A DNA stretch of 64,000 nucleotides from Ipomoea triloba (Eukaryota > Streptophyta > Magnoliopsida > Solanales > Convolvulaceae), in contig NC_044925.1 of assembly GCF_003576645.1 (NCBI RefSeq), forward strand, positions 2,607,921-2,671,920, given 5' to 3'. A program made the position numbers and the translations under genes. Shown piece after piece: positions 25,797-36,900 of the stretch (position 1 is the first letter of the stretch; each line of letters begins with the position of its first letter). Below the pieces are notes generated by a model that worked only from the letters and a program-made list of their open reading frames with translations, was not told the DNA's origin and ran no database searches.

Positions 25797-26005
25797 GTAA
25801 CAACAATGACTTTGCAAGTAGTCTGAATACTGATGCCGCAATATTTCCAGTTTCATGAACAATTTCCGCAATATGTCCAGTTAATGAGTATGTAGTACCT
25901 TTTGTTCAAATTTCATAACTTGTTTATTTGATTGTAACAACAATGACTTTTACAGGTAGTCTGAATATTGATACCGCAATAAGTCTAGTTTTATGAACAG
26001 TTTCC
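25797..26005. repeat. Tandem duplication of about 138 bp
   Basis: TAACAACAATGACTTT-GTAGTCTGAATA-TGAT-CCGCAATA occurs at about 25,797 and again at about 25,935 with a few substitutions. It is non-coding. Confidence 0.6.
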
Positions 26006-26089
26006 ACATCCATTTTGCACATGTTCATTTTGATGTTCATATTTTTAGAATTAATATGAATGTCATCCAAAAGGAAGAACATATAATAC

Positions 26090-26275
26090 TTCATTTGCCC
26101 GTAAGGGCAGCCTGAGTTCGAAACCGTCTGCCATCCGGGTTTGAGCCGGTCAGCTATGGGCAACCTAGGCTGGTTAACCTCCTTGTGGTCCTTTGCCGGC
26201 TAGGATCACAGGGCGAGGGTTTACTCACATACTCGGAAGAGGAGTGGGGTTTGCCTCGATAAACCCAATATAATA
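26090..26275 (+). repeat. Dispersed-repeat-like GC-rich block
   Basis: GC-rich sequence with a tRNA box-B-like AGTTCGAAACC and a CGATAAACCC end, in an AT-rich setting. It has the texture of another SINE family, but no second copy is seen in this window, so the call is tentative. The following 26,350-26,620 is rich in CGGG and CCGA motifs without a coding signal. Confidence 0.3.
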
Positions 26276-26755
26276 CTTATTTTAAAATTGGTAAATTTTA
26301 TAACATTGCTTGTAATGGATTAACCCATAACCTTTGACTTATTTCAAGCGTACTAATTAGTCCTGTGCAATATCGGGCCGGCCTAAAATTTTTGCCCAAC
26401 CCGAAATTCGAAACCATTCTCGGCATGTACGGTTGTGCAGCGGACGAGTTTGGACAGATCGAGTGGACAGAGTTAACAACCGAACGAATTTCAATTTTGA
26501 TTTTGTAACCCAAATCCGTGTGAATTTAATCGGAAATCTGCCGAATATTTGCATTTTTGAATCCTTTGATTTTTCGACTTTTCGTCGGGTAGTTCGATTT
26601 TTAATAATAAAAAATTAAAATACAAATTTTGTATTTTTTTTGTAATTAAACACTTAACTGAAATTAAATTTAGTCCCAAACAATTTTTTTGAAAAAAATT
26701 TAAAAAAATTAAAATGTAAAATTTTTTTTAAGTACTATTGACTCTGTTACAATGT

Positions 26756-26885
26756 AGTATCTATTCATAGCTACTTTCTCAACCAAATAAAGCACAAAGA
26801 GCCAATATCGCATCCACTAAGGCTTGAACCCACCCCCTCTCATGTGGGGATGCAACCGGATGCCACTAGACCACAAAGTCTTTGA
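26756..26885 (-). mobile_element. tRNA-derived SINE, copy 2
   Basis: The reverse complement reads TGGTCTAGTGGCATCC, then GGGTTCAAGCC (box B), then GAGAAAGTAGCTATGAATAG. It matches the SINE at 78-210 along its length. It is inserted in minus orientation. Confidence 0.7.
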
Positions 26886-27033
26886 CAAGTCTCAAACAAT
26901 TAAACATTCAAATTACAAAAGACTACAATAGTGACAAATTAAACCGTAAATTATACGAAATTACAATCAAAATGATATTGTGGTATGAAGTGACTCTCTC
27001 AAATTGGAAGTTATGAGTTGAGTTTGAGCCTCA

Positions 27034-27275
27034 CTCTTTCTCAATCTAGCCTCCATTGAAGCTCGAACCTACAACATCAGTGGGGACAGTATTGACTCTC
27101 TACCCAAACTACTTTCTCAATCTAGCCTTCATTGAAGCTCGAACCTACAACATCAGTGGGGATAGTATTAACTCTCTACCCAAACTACTTTCTCAATCTA
27201 GCCTCCACTGAAGCTCGAACCTACAACATCCCATATGGGAGAGCAACTCGGTGCCACTAGACCACAAGGTCCTTG
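27034..27275 (-). mobile_element. tRNA-derived SINE, copy 3, with internal 76-bp tandem repeat
   Basis: The minus strand starts near 27,275 with the box-A-like TGGTCTAGTGGCA. The box-B-bearing segment is tandemly repeated: CTTTCTCAATCTAGCC (plus strand) begins at 27,036, 27,112 and 27,188, exactly 76 bp apart. Each copy contains GGTTCGAGCTTC on the minus strand. The element therefore has three box-B copies and one box A. Confidence 0.7.
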
Positions 27276-28449
27276 GCGGAGAGATATTACTATGAATTCA
27301 AGGTTAATATATATATATATACACACACACACTTTATTGAGTCATTCCTTTTCCCTTCAAAGTTTATATTCTTTTCAAATTATTTTTATAAGACATTACT
27401 TGTTTGTCATTATTTTTAAATCTCCATGTCAGCTATCTCATCCAATTGAGGTGCTTACAATCCAGCGAGAGCATTAGTCACTGTTTCGGACGGTAGAAAC
27501 CATGGGCTGCACTCAAAAAAAAATAATCAAATTTTGAGGGGTAGTTAAACTTTTTTACAATTTTAAATGAACATAAATATAATAAATAATTTATTGACTT
27601 CATTAATGTATAACGGTACGGATTCTTTAAAAAGTTATACAATGAGAATTATATAAATAAATGGTTTAATTCCATTGCTTCCAAGTAACTTCGTAAGATA
27701 TGAAATGTTGGTGTAAATTATTTTGTTTCCAAGTAAATTGCTCAGTTCCATTGCTTACATAAATGTTAGCATTAGTGTATTTTCTTACGTGTGCACAAGT
27801 GTTCTGTCCACTTTGAACATAATTCCATACTACCATTATTAAAATTTGAACATTGATCTCTTCTCCAAATATTGCATTGTCTACTAAACCACTGAGCTAA
27901 GCTCGTGCGGGCGTATAAAATGTTATCTTATACTGAGTATTGGTATATTTTGTTTGTAGGTTTACTCAATTTTTCATAACAATTGGGCAGCTTGGAATGT
28001 CAAGTTTAACCAATGTATTTTAGTAGGGATCTTAAAGCAATTATATTTTTTTAGGAATTGCAAAGCATCCATAGTTAATTTTTAATTCATAGTTGAGGGA
28101 TTATTTTTGAAATAAAATTAATTTAATTTTCTAATATTTTATTATATTTTGACCTATTATATTTCATAGATGAAGTTTAACAATTTTTAGACCTATGTAT
28201 CACTCTTGCAACAATAATGCCACTCCAAGAGGCAAGAGCCTCTTATTGTATATTTGCTTATTATTTTCTTATCCACTATTCTTCACAGTTTATTAATATT
28301 ATACTAAGATATTTAATATAGATAATATGATAAGTCTTGTGATAATCATTAATGGTATTAGATCTATTTTCTTGATAGTTTGCATTTGTTAGTTCCAAGT
28401 CTTTCATGTTGACGCATTTAATTTGCTCCTTTTGGCAATTGCATTCACG
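27276..28449. other. Gene-free AT-rich spacer
   Basis: Short (TA)n and (CA)n runs at 27,309-27,332 and A/T-rich sequence. No coding region, RNA gene or clear repeat is recognised. Confidence 0.4.
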
Positions 28450-29806
28450 GTCCTACCTTGTCATCGACTATAGTTGTTTTTCTCAATTTTGTCCTAAACG
28501 ACTTTGGTTTTTCTCAATTTTGTCCACTTTGGTAAAGTAGTCCCAGACTTTTGTGTTATTGCTCAAAATTGTCCTCCGTTAGTTAAGCTTTCAAATGGGT
28601 GTTAAGTACAAGGGCAATTTAGTAATTTCAAATTTATGTCTTCTCTTCCGGTCTCTTGGCCATGGAACTCCATTCTCTCAGAGTTCTAATCACAACGGAA
28701 ACATGGCGATCAATATCTAACAACACTGGGCTCCATATTTCTTGATCCATTTTTTCAGAGATGTGATCAATCTTCTGGCTTCCTGCTTCATCTTCTTCCC
28801 GAAAAAATTGTATTTGTTTTTGTTGCAAAGTGATCGCCATTTCGTCTTCTCAGAGCTTGGATTGTGTGCGACAAGGTGAGAAGAGAATCTATGCATCTCT
28901 GTAGCTCCGATAATGCGTGGAGACCTCTGCAAATTACATCGGCGTCAGAGGATTCCGCCGAGGTGGTTTCCCAGATTCCTCGCGGTCTTCTAGAGCGTCC
29001 TCGCGGTCAACTGTTTCAGATTCCGAAGGCGGAGAGGTTCTGGATAGAGTCTCCAGAATTTGAATCCACCCTGCAGTTCCAAATTTGAAAGCTTGTGGCT
29101 TGTATGATTGGAGTCGGATATGGAAAGAAATGCGTGAAGGTGTATAACATAATAGAAAATTGGTTATAGACGAGACATTATATCATCTGGGAATTGAGAA
29201 ATTTAGTTCTTCTCAAATTCAAAAAAATGGAATGGGAAGTACTGGAGAGGAAAATCTTGATGCTAGGCGACGCCGTTAGAAAGGGGAAGGTCGAAGTCCA
29301 GCCGCTGTCGCCACCAAGCTTCGCTGGCTTACAAAAGTTGCCACATATCATTAGGAAGTTCCAGCCGTCACCCCCGCTGCTACTCATCGGATTGAGTTTG
29401 AAGCTCATTGTTGTAGCCGCTGTCGTGCTCCCGGAAGTTCCAGCTGTCAATAGCTAGCTGGAAGGAACACCTAGCCGTTGCTCACTGTTGGCTACCTCGA
29501 TTCGCCACCGCCACACCTCGCTCGCCGGAGCCTCACTAAAGCCGATGCTGTCGTCCACCTGCTCTGCCCTATTGTTCAACACCCGAGATGGAGCGAAGGC
29601 CGATGGTGTAAAGGAGATAGAGAGAGAAGACTTAAATTTAAAATTACTAAATTGCCATTGTACTTAACACCCATTTGACAGCTTAACTAATGGAGGACAA
29701 TTTTGAGCGATAACACAAAAGTCTAGGACTACTTTATGAGGCTAAAGTCGTTTAGGACAAAATTGAGAAAAATCACTATAGTCCAGGACAATTTTGGGTA
29801 TTAACT
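28450..29806. mobile_element. 1.36-kb element with TIRs of about 190 bp and a GC-rich interior (Pack-MULE-like)
   Basis: The left arm (ACTATAGTTG, CTCAATTTTGTCCTAAACG, AAAATTGTCCTCCGTTAG, AAATGGGTGTTAAGTACAA) is repeated as its reverse complement at 29,630-29,806. The arms are about 190 bp and roughly 85-90% alike by eye. The interior (28,640-29,630) is much richer in G+C than its surroundings and has several short open frames on both strands, none recognised. Long TIRs enclosing gene-like GC-rich DNA without a transposase is the structure of Pack-MULE elements that have captured host gene pieces. The 9-bp target duplication could not be confirmed. Confidence 0.65.
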
Positions 29807-30068
29807 CATTTTATGTATATCATTTGGTTAACAAGACTTTACTGAATGTATTTTTACTTTGAATTTTCATAATATTATGTTTAATATTAGTGTACAAAAT
29901 TTATATATTTAAAAACTATACTAAAAGTACTATTAAATAAAAAAAATTAAAAATATGTAAAAATAATAATAAATAAAATAAACAAAGAAAAAAATTGATT
30001 TGACTAATGAATAGTAAGTATGATGGATAAAATGAGACATGGAGTATATTACTCTGTATATTATATTA

Positions 30069-31390
30069 TAGGAATAATGGTCAAATATGCAATCTAACTG
30101 TACACGAAATTGTAATTGGACTACCAAGTTTTAAAAACTTACAATTAGGTCTTTAAACAACGCAAGATCATGCAATTGTACCAAAAGGAAGCACCCGAGT
30201 GACAACATATCCCTATGAGTCATTTTATCAAACACGTACTTTAGCTATGTCTTATCCCGGATTACTTCCTCTCGGATCAAAGGCGGGAAAGCAAGTGGAT
30301 GAGAGTCTACCTTTCCCTAGTAATCTCTTGCCTAAGGAGAAGGTTCCTAAATTATCTAATGAATTGAGCCCTAATTCACAAGATAACATTAACAAGCTTC
30401 CACTTCCCACGAGAACACACAACAAGCACAACTCACAAATCCTAATTAGCAATTGAATTCACACTAGCATTTTGCAATGATTTCACAATTCAATCCTTAA
30501 AGAATGTCTAGCCCCTCATACTAGTAATATGAACACAAAATGAATTGAAAGAAACATGAAATTGAAATTGGAAAATGAAATATTACCACAATTCAATCCA
30601 CAATTGAGTTCAATCTAAAATAGAAGATCCAAATTAAGCTCCAAAGAATCAAGAGAGTTGTTAAGTCCCTTTCAACCTAGGTTCTTCTTTAAATTGAGAG
30701 TGTTCTTGACTCTTGAGTAGCTAGAGAGATATAATTGAAGTGAAATTATACAACTAAAATCCAACCTCTAAATCCTACTAAAAATGTCCTATTTATACTA
30801 AAAATTCTCGGGTTCTTCAAAATCTCATGTCTGGCCCCGGTCACAATCGTGACCGGGAAACTTATCCGCCCCAGACCCCGACCACGATCGTGACCAGGGT
30901 TCTGCAGAATTCTCCATTTGCACTCTTCTTTTGCTCCTCCAAATCAAGGTCCAAATGCCATCCTTTTAGCTCAAACGTCCTTCAAAACACCAAAGTGTAC
31001 AAGTGATTGGGCTTTGCCACACATTAGCACAATTCAAAGCATTTTATCCATAAATCAACTACAAAGGACTCCAAATAAGCACAAAACAACCGCTACATGA
31101 CACTTAAGAGTAAGCATCTTTGGCACTTATCAGGAGATGAAAGGTCGGGGGAGGGGGTGGGATTTTTTTAAAGAAATGTTTTTTAATTTAAAATTATTAA
31201 AATAAAATTTTAAAAGTTATTTTTTATCCAATAGCCACCACGTCAGTAATCAATAGGTAAACATGTCACTTTAGGTTCAATTGCATGATTTTGTATTTTT
31301 TAGGGACCCGATTATAGTTTTTTTTTTTAATTCGATGATCTAATTGCAGTTTTATGTGTAATTTGATTGCCTATTTGATCCTTATTCTTA
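30069..31390. mobile_element. 1.3-kb inverted-repeat element containing a nested LTR-like insert
   Basis: The left end (GGAATAATGGTCAAATATGC, AATTGTAATTGGAC) is the imperfect inverted copy of the right end at 31,210-31,390. The reverse complement of the right end reads AGAATAAGGATCAAATAGGC, then AACTGCAATTAGA. The arms are 120-180 bp and diverged. Almost the whole middle is occupied by the LTR-like sequence annotated separately, suggesting an LTR element inserted into an older DNA transposon and later collapsed. Similar end wording recurs as a half-element at 44,878-45,010. Confidence 0.5.
30208..31133 (-). mobile_element. Possible solo LTR, minus strand
   Basis: On the minus strand the block begins TGATAAGTGCCAAAGATGC at 31,133 and contains a TATA-like TATAAATAGGAC near 30,790. 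It ends near 30,208 with ...TTGTCA, giving TG...CA boundaries and about 925 bp. A GC-rich palindromic patch (CCGGTCAC-AATC-GTGACCGG, near 30,838) lies inside. No polymerase genes are adjacent. A matching 5-bp target duplication was not seen, so solo-LTR status is inferred. Confidence 0.45.
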
Positions 31391-31569
31391 TATTATATTA
31401 TTGAAAGTGAGATAAATTATAGGGATATAGAAAAAATAGTGAGAGAATTAAAAATATAATAATATGACAATATGATTTACTTTTGAAAATAAAAGTGTAT
31501 TGCAAGGGTAAATATATCTTGGTAGATGACAAAACCATTCCTCATCAAGTGCTTCACAAATAAACACTA

Positions 31570-31720
31570 AGGGGTTGTTTGGTTGGGATGAATTTAGCTG
31601 TAATGGAATTGTAACTCAATGAATTGCTCAATTACACCGTTTGGTTGGAGTTCCCTCCAAATGAAGAATTGCAATTCATAGGACACCCCCATGAATTGCA
31701 ATTCGGTGGAGTAGTGGGGG
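31570..31720. mobile_element. MITE-like repeat (GAATTGCAATTC family)
   Basis: TTGTTTGGTTGG followed by GGAATTGTAA, then CCCTCCAAATGAAGAATTGC and the palindrome GAATTGCAATTC. A second diverged copy lies at 56,565-56,690. There is no coding capacity. Small size and recurrence suggest a MITE, but the ends were not resolved. Confidence 0.4.
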
Positions 31721-32460
31721 CAAATTTGTTAGTGTAAAGACAATTTTGTCCATCTACTACTATTACTACTTTGTCATTCTGTCATGCGGGGAATGGGTGG
31801 ATATCCCGTTCCTTTTCTTGTTGACTGTCGTTCTAATCATTTAATGCATTAAGTCCTTTTCTAAAAAAAACAAAAACAAAAAAAAAAAAAAAAAAAACAT
31901 CAACAACGTAAATATCAGCTCTACACTACCTACCTATCCGGCTATTAGTCCAAATTAAATTTTGCAAGTTTTCACTCAGCTTTGCGCTTCCCTTTAGCCA
32001 ATACAGCATCGTAAACAAATTAAAGCCTAACTCAATGATCAATTGTCGGTGACCCCTATCATATCCCATGCGCAATCTAACCCCTTGAAAGAGTGTCCAA
32101 GTCTTAGCTTCTACCGCAAAACGCCGCTCAATATTAAGCATGAAACATATATATCCATGTGTGTCAGTGTATATATGCGTTTCATCTTTATTTACTTGTT
32201 TATAACAATATAATAATTTAGATATTAGTACCGCTAGGGGTGGGCAAATCGGTTCAATAATATACTGAACAACCGAACGGTAATGCATTCTTGTATATTG
32301 AACGGTTTAGTAAAAACTGAATCGAATACCATTTGTTTTTGTTTTTTTAAAATATAATAATAATAATAATAATAAAAGTAAATCTAAATCCATAATTACT
32401 AAATTCCTAATAGCAGATGAATACCGCTCCTCTGATGCTCCGACGGTCTGGCCTTGCATA

Positions 32461-32544
32461 GGGTTGTCAAAATGGGCCGAAGCCCACGGGTTGGCCCGCA
32501 CCCGCCCCACGGTGGGGCGGGCCAGCCCGCTTTGACAGTACTGC
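32461..32544. mobile_element. 84-bp micro-MITE with 9-bp target-site duplication
   Basis: CCTTGCATA flanks the insert on both sides (32,452-32,460 and 32,545-32,553). The ends are imperfect inverted repeats (TGTCAAAATGGGC against TGTCAAAGCGGGC). The core at 32,501-32,521 is a perfect 10-bp GC stem around a single G. A 9-bp duplication is typical of Mutator-type transposition. Confidence 0.65.
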
Positions 32545-32553
32545 CCTTGCATA

Positions 32554-33770
32554 CAAATCTGCAATCAAACAAGCCTCACATGCTACCCTCGCCTAAGGTA
32601 TATGCTTGCAATCTTGCATATGTAAATGAGCCTTTTCCATTAGTTAAATTTACGCGTTCAACATAATTAATACATTCAATAAAATTGAAACTCAATTTTT
32701 GTTGTATAATTGTGAAATGTGGCTTTATTGTTGAGCATGAGAATTGATATATAAATTCAACCGCTAGGACCAATTTATGACACTCAAAGTGAAAATATTA
32801 CATGTGAGAGTGAAACACTATTGTTCATTCGGTTATGGTCATGTACTATTCATTTAGGTGATTTTCTTTTCCCTTCTATTTTAGTTATTTATGATTTTGC
32901 TGGCTGATTTGGATCTGAACAAAAAGTTTGTTAGACTATATAAATAAATTATAAAAATCTTTAGCTTGGTCGATCTATCTGGTTCTCCAAAGTTATTTTC
33001 TAAAAGATGTTATAATCTCATTAAATGAGCTTGATTGAACTAAATAGATGCAGAATGACTTTTTTTTATTACAAAGAGAGGGGAATACCCAGCGAAACAA
33101 CCTCACGTTTTGTTGTTGTCCATCCCAATAGTGGGAACCCGCCGGTAGAAACTTGCGCTAATTGATCTTCGTGGAGTATTTCTCTCGACTCAGAATGACT
33201 TTTTAATCCTAAATTATTAGTAAAATTAATTAATTAATTAATTGCGCTAGAACACTAGCTAGAAAATATGAAAATGTTGAGAATTGAGGTTCCTAAACCG
33301 AATCAATTCCGAATCGAAACCTCACATTTTATTAATAATATATACCTAATAAGGTATGCAGTTGCATGCGAGAGAGTGATCTTTGATCACTTATTATTAA
33401 CCACTATTGCAATCTTTCTTTAATTTTATTATTAGTTATTTTCAATTCTTTTATAAGAAAAAATGAAAAAGATAAAAGGAAAAAAAAAAAGAGAATATTT
33501 TGTGGTTTAATTAGGGCGGTAGCATAATCATTATTGAGATGGGTCATGACTTAGTCTGAGTTTGGCTAAGTCCAAAACATTGCAACAACCATCCTATCTA
33601 TCATTATCCTCATCTTTCAAGTTTCAACAAAAATAGTTGGGGCTAATTTGAAATGTTAAAAACTCCTGGGGTCTGAACGCAAATAAAATTACATAAAACA
33701 AAGACCAAGGTTAAGGAGAGACCAAAAGAAGAGCTGGATTCACATGGGCGATGTTTGGTTTCATCTCATG
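32554..33770. other. Intergenic spacer upstream of the GSK3 gene
   Basis: No supported gene. It is AT-rich, with (TTAA)n near 33,225 and a SINE-like patch near 33,080-33,190 that contains TGGGAACCCGCCGG but is not otherwise matched. Confidence 0.35.
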
Positions 33771-33773
33771 GGT

Positions 33774-33930
33774 CCTCTCTCTCTCTCTTTCTCTCTCCTC
33801 TGAACCGACAATTATGAGCTTTGAAGCATAAAGAACAGGAAAAAGAAAATACATTTCTCTTTCTCCCCCTCCTTTTTCTTCCCCCTTCTTCTTTCTTTTC
33901 CTTCTTTATTTTTATTTTTATTTTTATTTT
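33774..33930 (+). promoter_or_regulatory. Pyrimidine-rich 5' leader of the BIN2-like gene
   Basis: A (CT)n tract at 33,774-33,800 and a long C/T-rich stretch to about 33,930 end 30-35 bp before the start ATG at 33,964. Such CT-rich leaders are common near plant transcription starts. The actual start site and TATA box were not assigned. Confidence 0.4.
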
Positions 33931-33963
33931 TTCGTTTCATTTGTAGCTGACTAGCTGGGAGTT

Positions 33964-36900
33964 ATGGCCGAAGATCAGGTAAAATCTTCACTTTTCTTCC
34001 CTCCTTTTGCATATAGAAATCCATTTTTTTGGTTAATTTTCAACTACCATTTTGGAAATATAGCTTGCTCTGAATATAAACTTACTGTCTGAGTTCATTC
34101 TAACTGTGCCCATCACTGTAAGCCTGTCTTTATGTGTGTTTGTGTGTTTTTTTTCCTGCTGAAAGGAGAATTTTTCCCCCTTCAATTTCATACTGTTCTT
34201 TCTTTCATTTCTTTTTTTATTTTTGGGTGGAAAAGGGAGAAAATAGTAGTACAGAATTATAGTGCTCAAGCAGGGAATTGATCTGGGATTCTGGGATGTT
34301 TTCATATTGTTGGAGATGATCTGAAGGTTTTTTTTTTCTTTTCTTTTGAATCATGGGTAAAAATAAAAAATAAAAAAGATTGCACTTTTACAATTCAGTA
34401 GTACTCTCTTTATTGGGACTTGTCAGAAGCTTATATTTTCTTGTACTGCTTGGTGATCTGTACTTGTAGCTCAAGATTTTGATGGATGTTGTGTACTTGG
34501 TCTGATTCTTGAGTTTTACTTTTTTTTTTTTTCTAGGAATATATCCCTTGTTAAATGCTTGAATTGTGCTTTGATTTCTCTTAATGGTCTAGTACTGTAC
34601 ATCATCTAACCACACAAAGTTCTTGACTGGTAATTTCTTGATAAGTAGGGAAGTAAATGTGTGGGGGACTCTTTTTGAGTGGGGGATGGGTTGTAACTTG
34701 TATGATTATATAGGGGATCTAGATTTTAGAAATGTTTGCTAATGTATGATTTGGGTATGTGTTTTAGGAGATGTCTGCTCCTGTTGTGGACGGGAAAGAT
34801 GCGGTTACTGGCCATATAATATCCACAACCATCGGGGGAAAGAATGGAGAGCCAAAGCAGGTAAAAATGAGTATCCACTCGAGACTTTATTAGTTGGGAA
34901 TTGTATGGAGTAATATATGCTAGATCAGATTATTAGCTATCTAGTGTTGAATGATTGGAGCATGAAATCTTCTCTGGCTGTAACATGGCTGGAAAATATT
35001 GGTCTTTTTGAAGGATTTGGACTCTTTGACTCTTAGGATGTCATGTATGCACAGTTTGAAGTGTTTTTTTTTTTTTTTTTTTTTCAATTCTTTAGCTCGT
35101 GCTATTTTCGTTTGAATCATGAGATAGAAATGAAGCAACAATATTTGGGATTTTGATATTGAAAATTTTGTTCTTACTTACTGCTTGGAATTCATGATTT
35201 TTACCTAAATAGCGAATGCATTGTGCAGACAGTTAGTTACATGGCAGAGCGTGTTGTCGGAACTGGGTCATTTGGAGTTGTTTTTCAGGTACATGAATGT
35301 AATTATCGTTGTTCATTCTTGGATTGATAGAAGTGTTCTGTTGTAATTGATCGTTGGTGTTTTTTTTTTTTTTTGTAGGCAAAATGTCTCGAAACTGGGG
35401 AAACAGTGGCTATTAAGAAGGTGTTGCAGGACAGGAGATACAAGAATCGTGAATTGCAGTTAATGCGCACAATGGATCACCCAAATGTTGTTTCTTTGAA
35501 GCACTGCTTCTATTCGACAACGACCACGGATGAGCTTTTTCTCAATTTAGTCATGGAATATGTCCCCGAATCCATGTATCGGGTGCTCAAACATTATAGC
35601 AACATGAACCAGCGAATGCCGCTCATTTATGTTAAACTTTACACATATCAAGTAAGCGATTTCTTGCGAAGCATTTCTTTGCTTCTTTTCCATTTCTCAA
35701 ACAATATTAAGGGCGAAACTTCTGCAGGTATTTAGAGGGCTGGCATACATGCACTCGGTTGCCGGAGTATGCCACAGAGACCTAAAACCGCAAAATGTTC
35801 TGGTAAGGTTTATATTCTAACTTTTGAACTAGTTTGAAGGATGCGGTTCTTTGTTTCTCATATTGTTCCTTGATGGGAACAGGTTGACCCTCTCACTCAC
35901 CAGGTTAAGATTTGTGATTTCGGAAGTGCTAAAGTCCTTGTAAGTGTATTTCTTTCTTTTATAACGTAGCTTGAACACCATAATAAACCTGGTCTAACCA
36001 ACTTGGTTGGCGTGACTGGCTGTGCACAGTCATCCCTTAAGAGAGATCGGGAGTTCAAAACCACCTCTTGTATGGAAAAACCAATATGGCCAGCACTTTG
36101 CCCCTTAATTGGGCCGGCCTGGTTGAACGGGGATTAGTCTGGGTATGGTATGGGTTTAAAGGTGTCTCCTATAGGTTAAAGGCCTATTCAGGACACCTCA
36201 TGGTCTAACCCAAAAAAAAAAACCTGGTCTACATTCCTAGCGTTTTTTACGTTTCTGCTTGGTTTCTCTGCATTATGAATTGTGTGTTCATAGCGATGAG
36301 TTCTATATCAGGTTAAAGGTGAAGCAAACATATCATACATCTGCTCTCGGTTCTACCGGGCGCCCGAACTCATATTTGGTGCAACAGAGTATACTACCTC
36401 AATTGATATTTGGTCGGCTGGCTGTGTCCTTGCAGAGCTTCTCCTTGGACAGGTTAGTGGCGGGAAAATTTTTTTTCTTGCCAAAACAGCCCATACTACG
36501 TTCATTTGTCTCTTTGTGCTACTGTCTTGTCTGATCCCTCGCCATTTTATTTTTTATAGCCATTGTTTCCGGGAGAGAATGCTGTTGACCAACTTGTTGA
36601 GATAATCAAGGTGCGATTTGGTTAATAATACCTAGTGTAATTTAAATCTAGTGATGCATTGCGTTTTAACGTTCATTTTCTTCTAGGTTCTTGGAACACC
36701 AACCCGGGAGGAAATCCGCTGCATGAATCCAAACTACACTGATTTTAGGTTTCCACAAATCAAGGCCCACCCTTGGCACAAGGTATTTTTATAGATATTA
36801 CTTTTATCGGGGCACTAATAAGTGTTTGTGTTTTGGCGGCCTAGCTTATTTGATTGTGGAATATCTTCCGAGTTTCTTGAAATTACATAATTTTCATCAC

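Noticed and set aside
28634..29678. Small genes inside the 28.45-29.8 kb element
   Set aside because: Several overlapping short frames on both strands, none with a domain; treated as captured or degenerate cargo.
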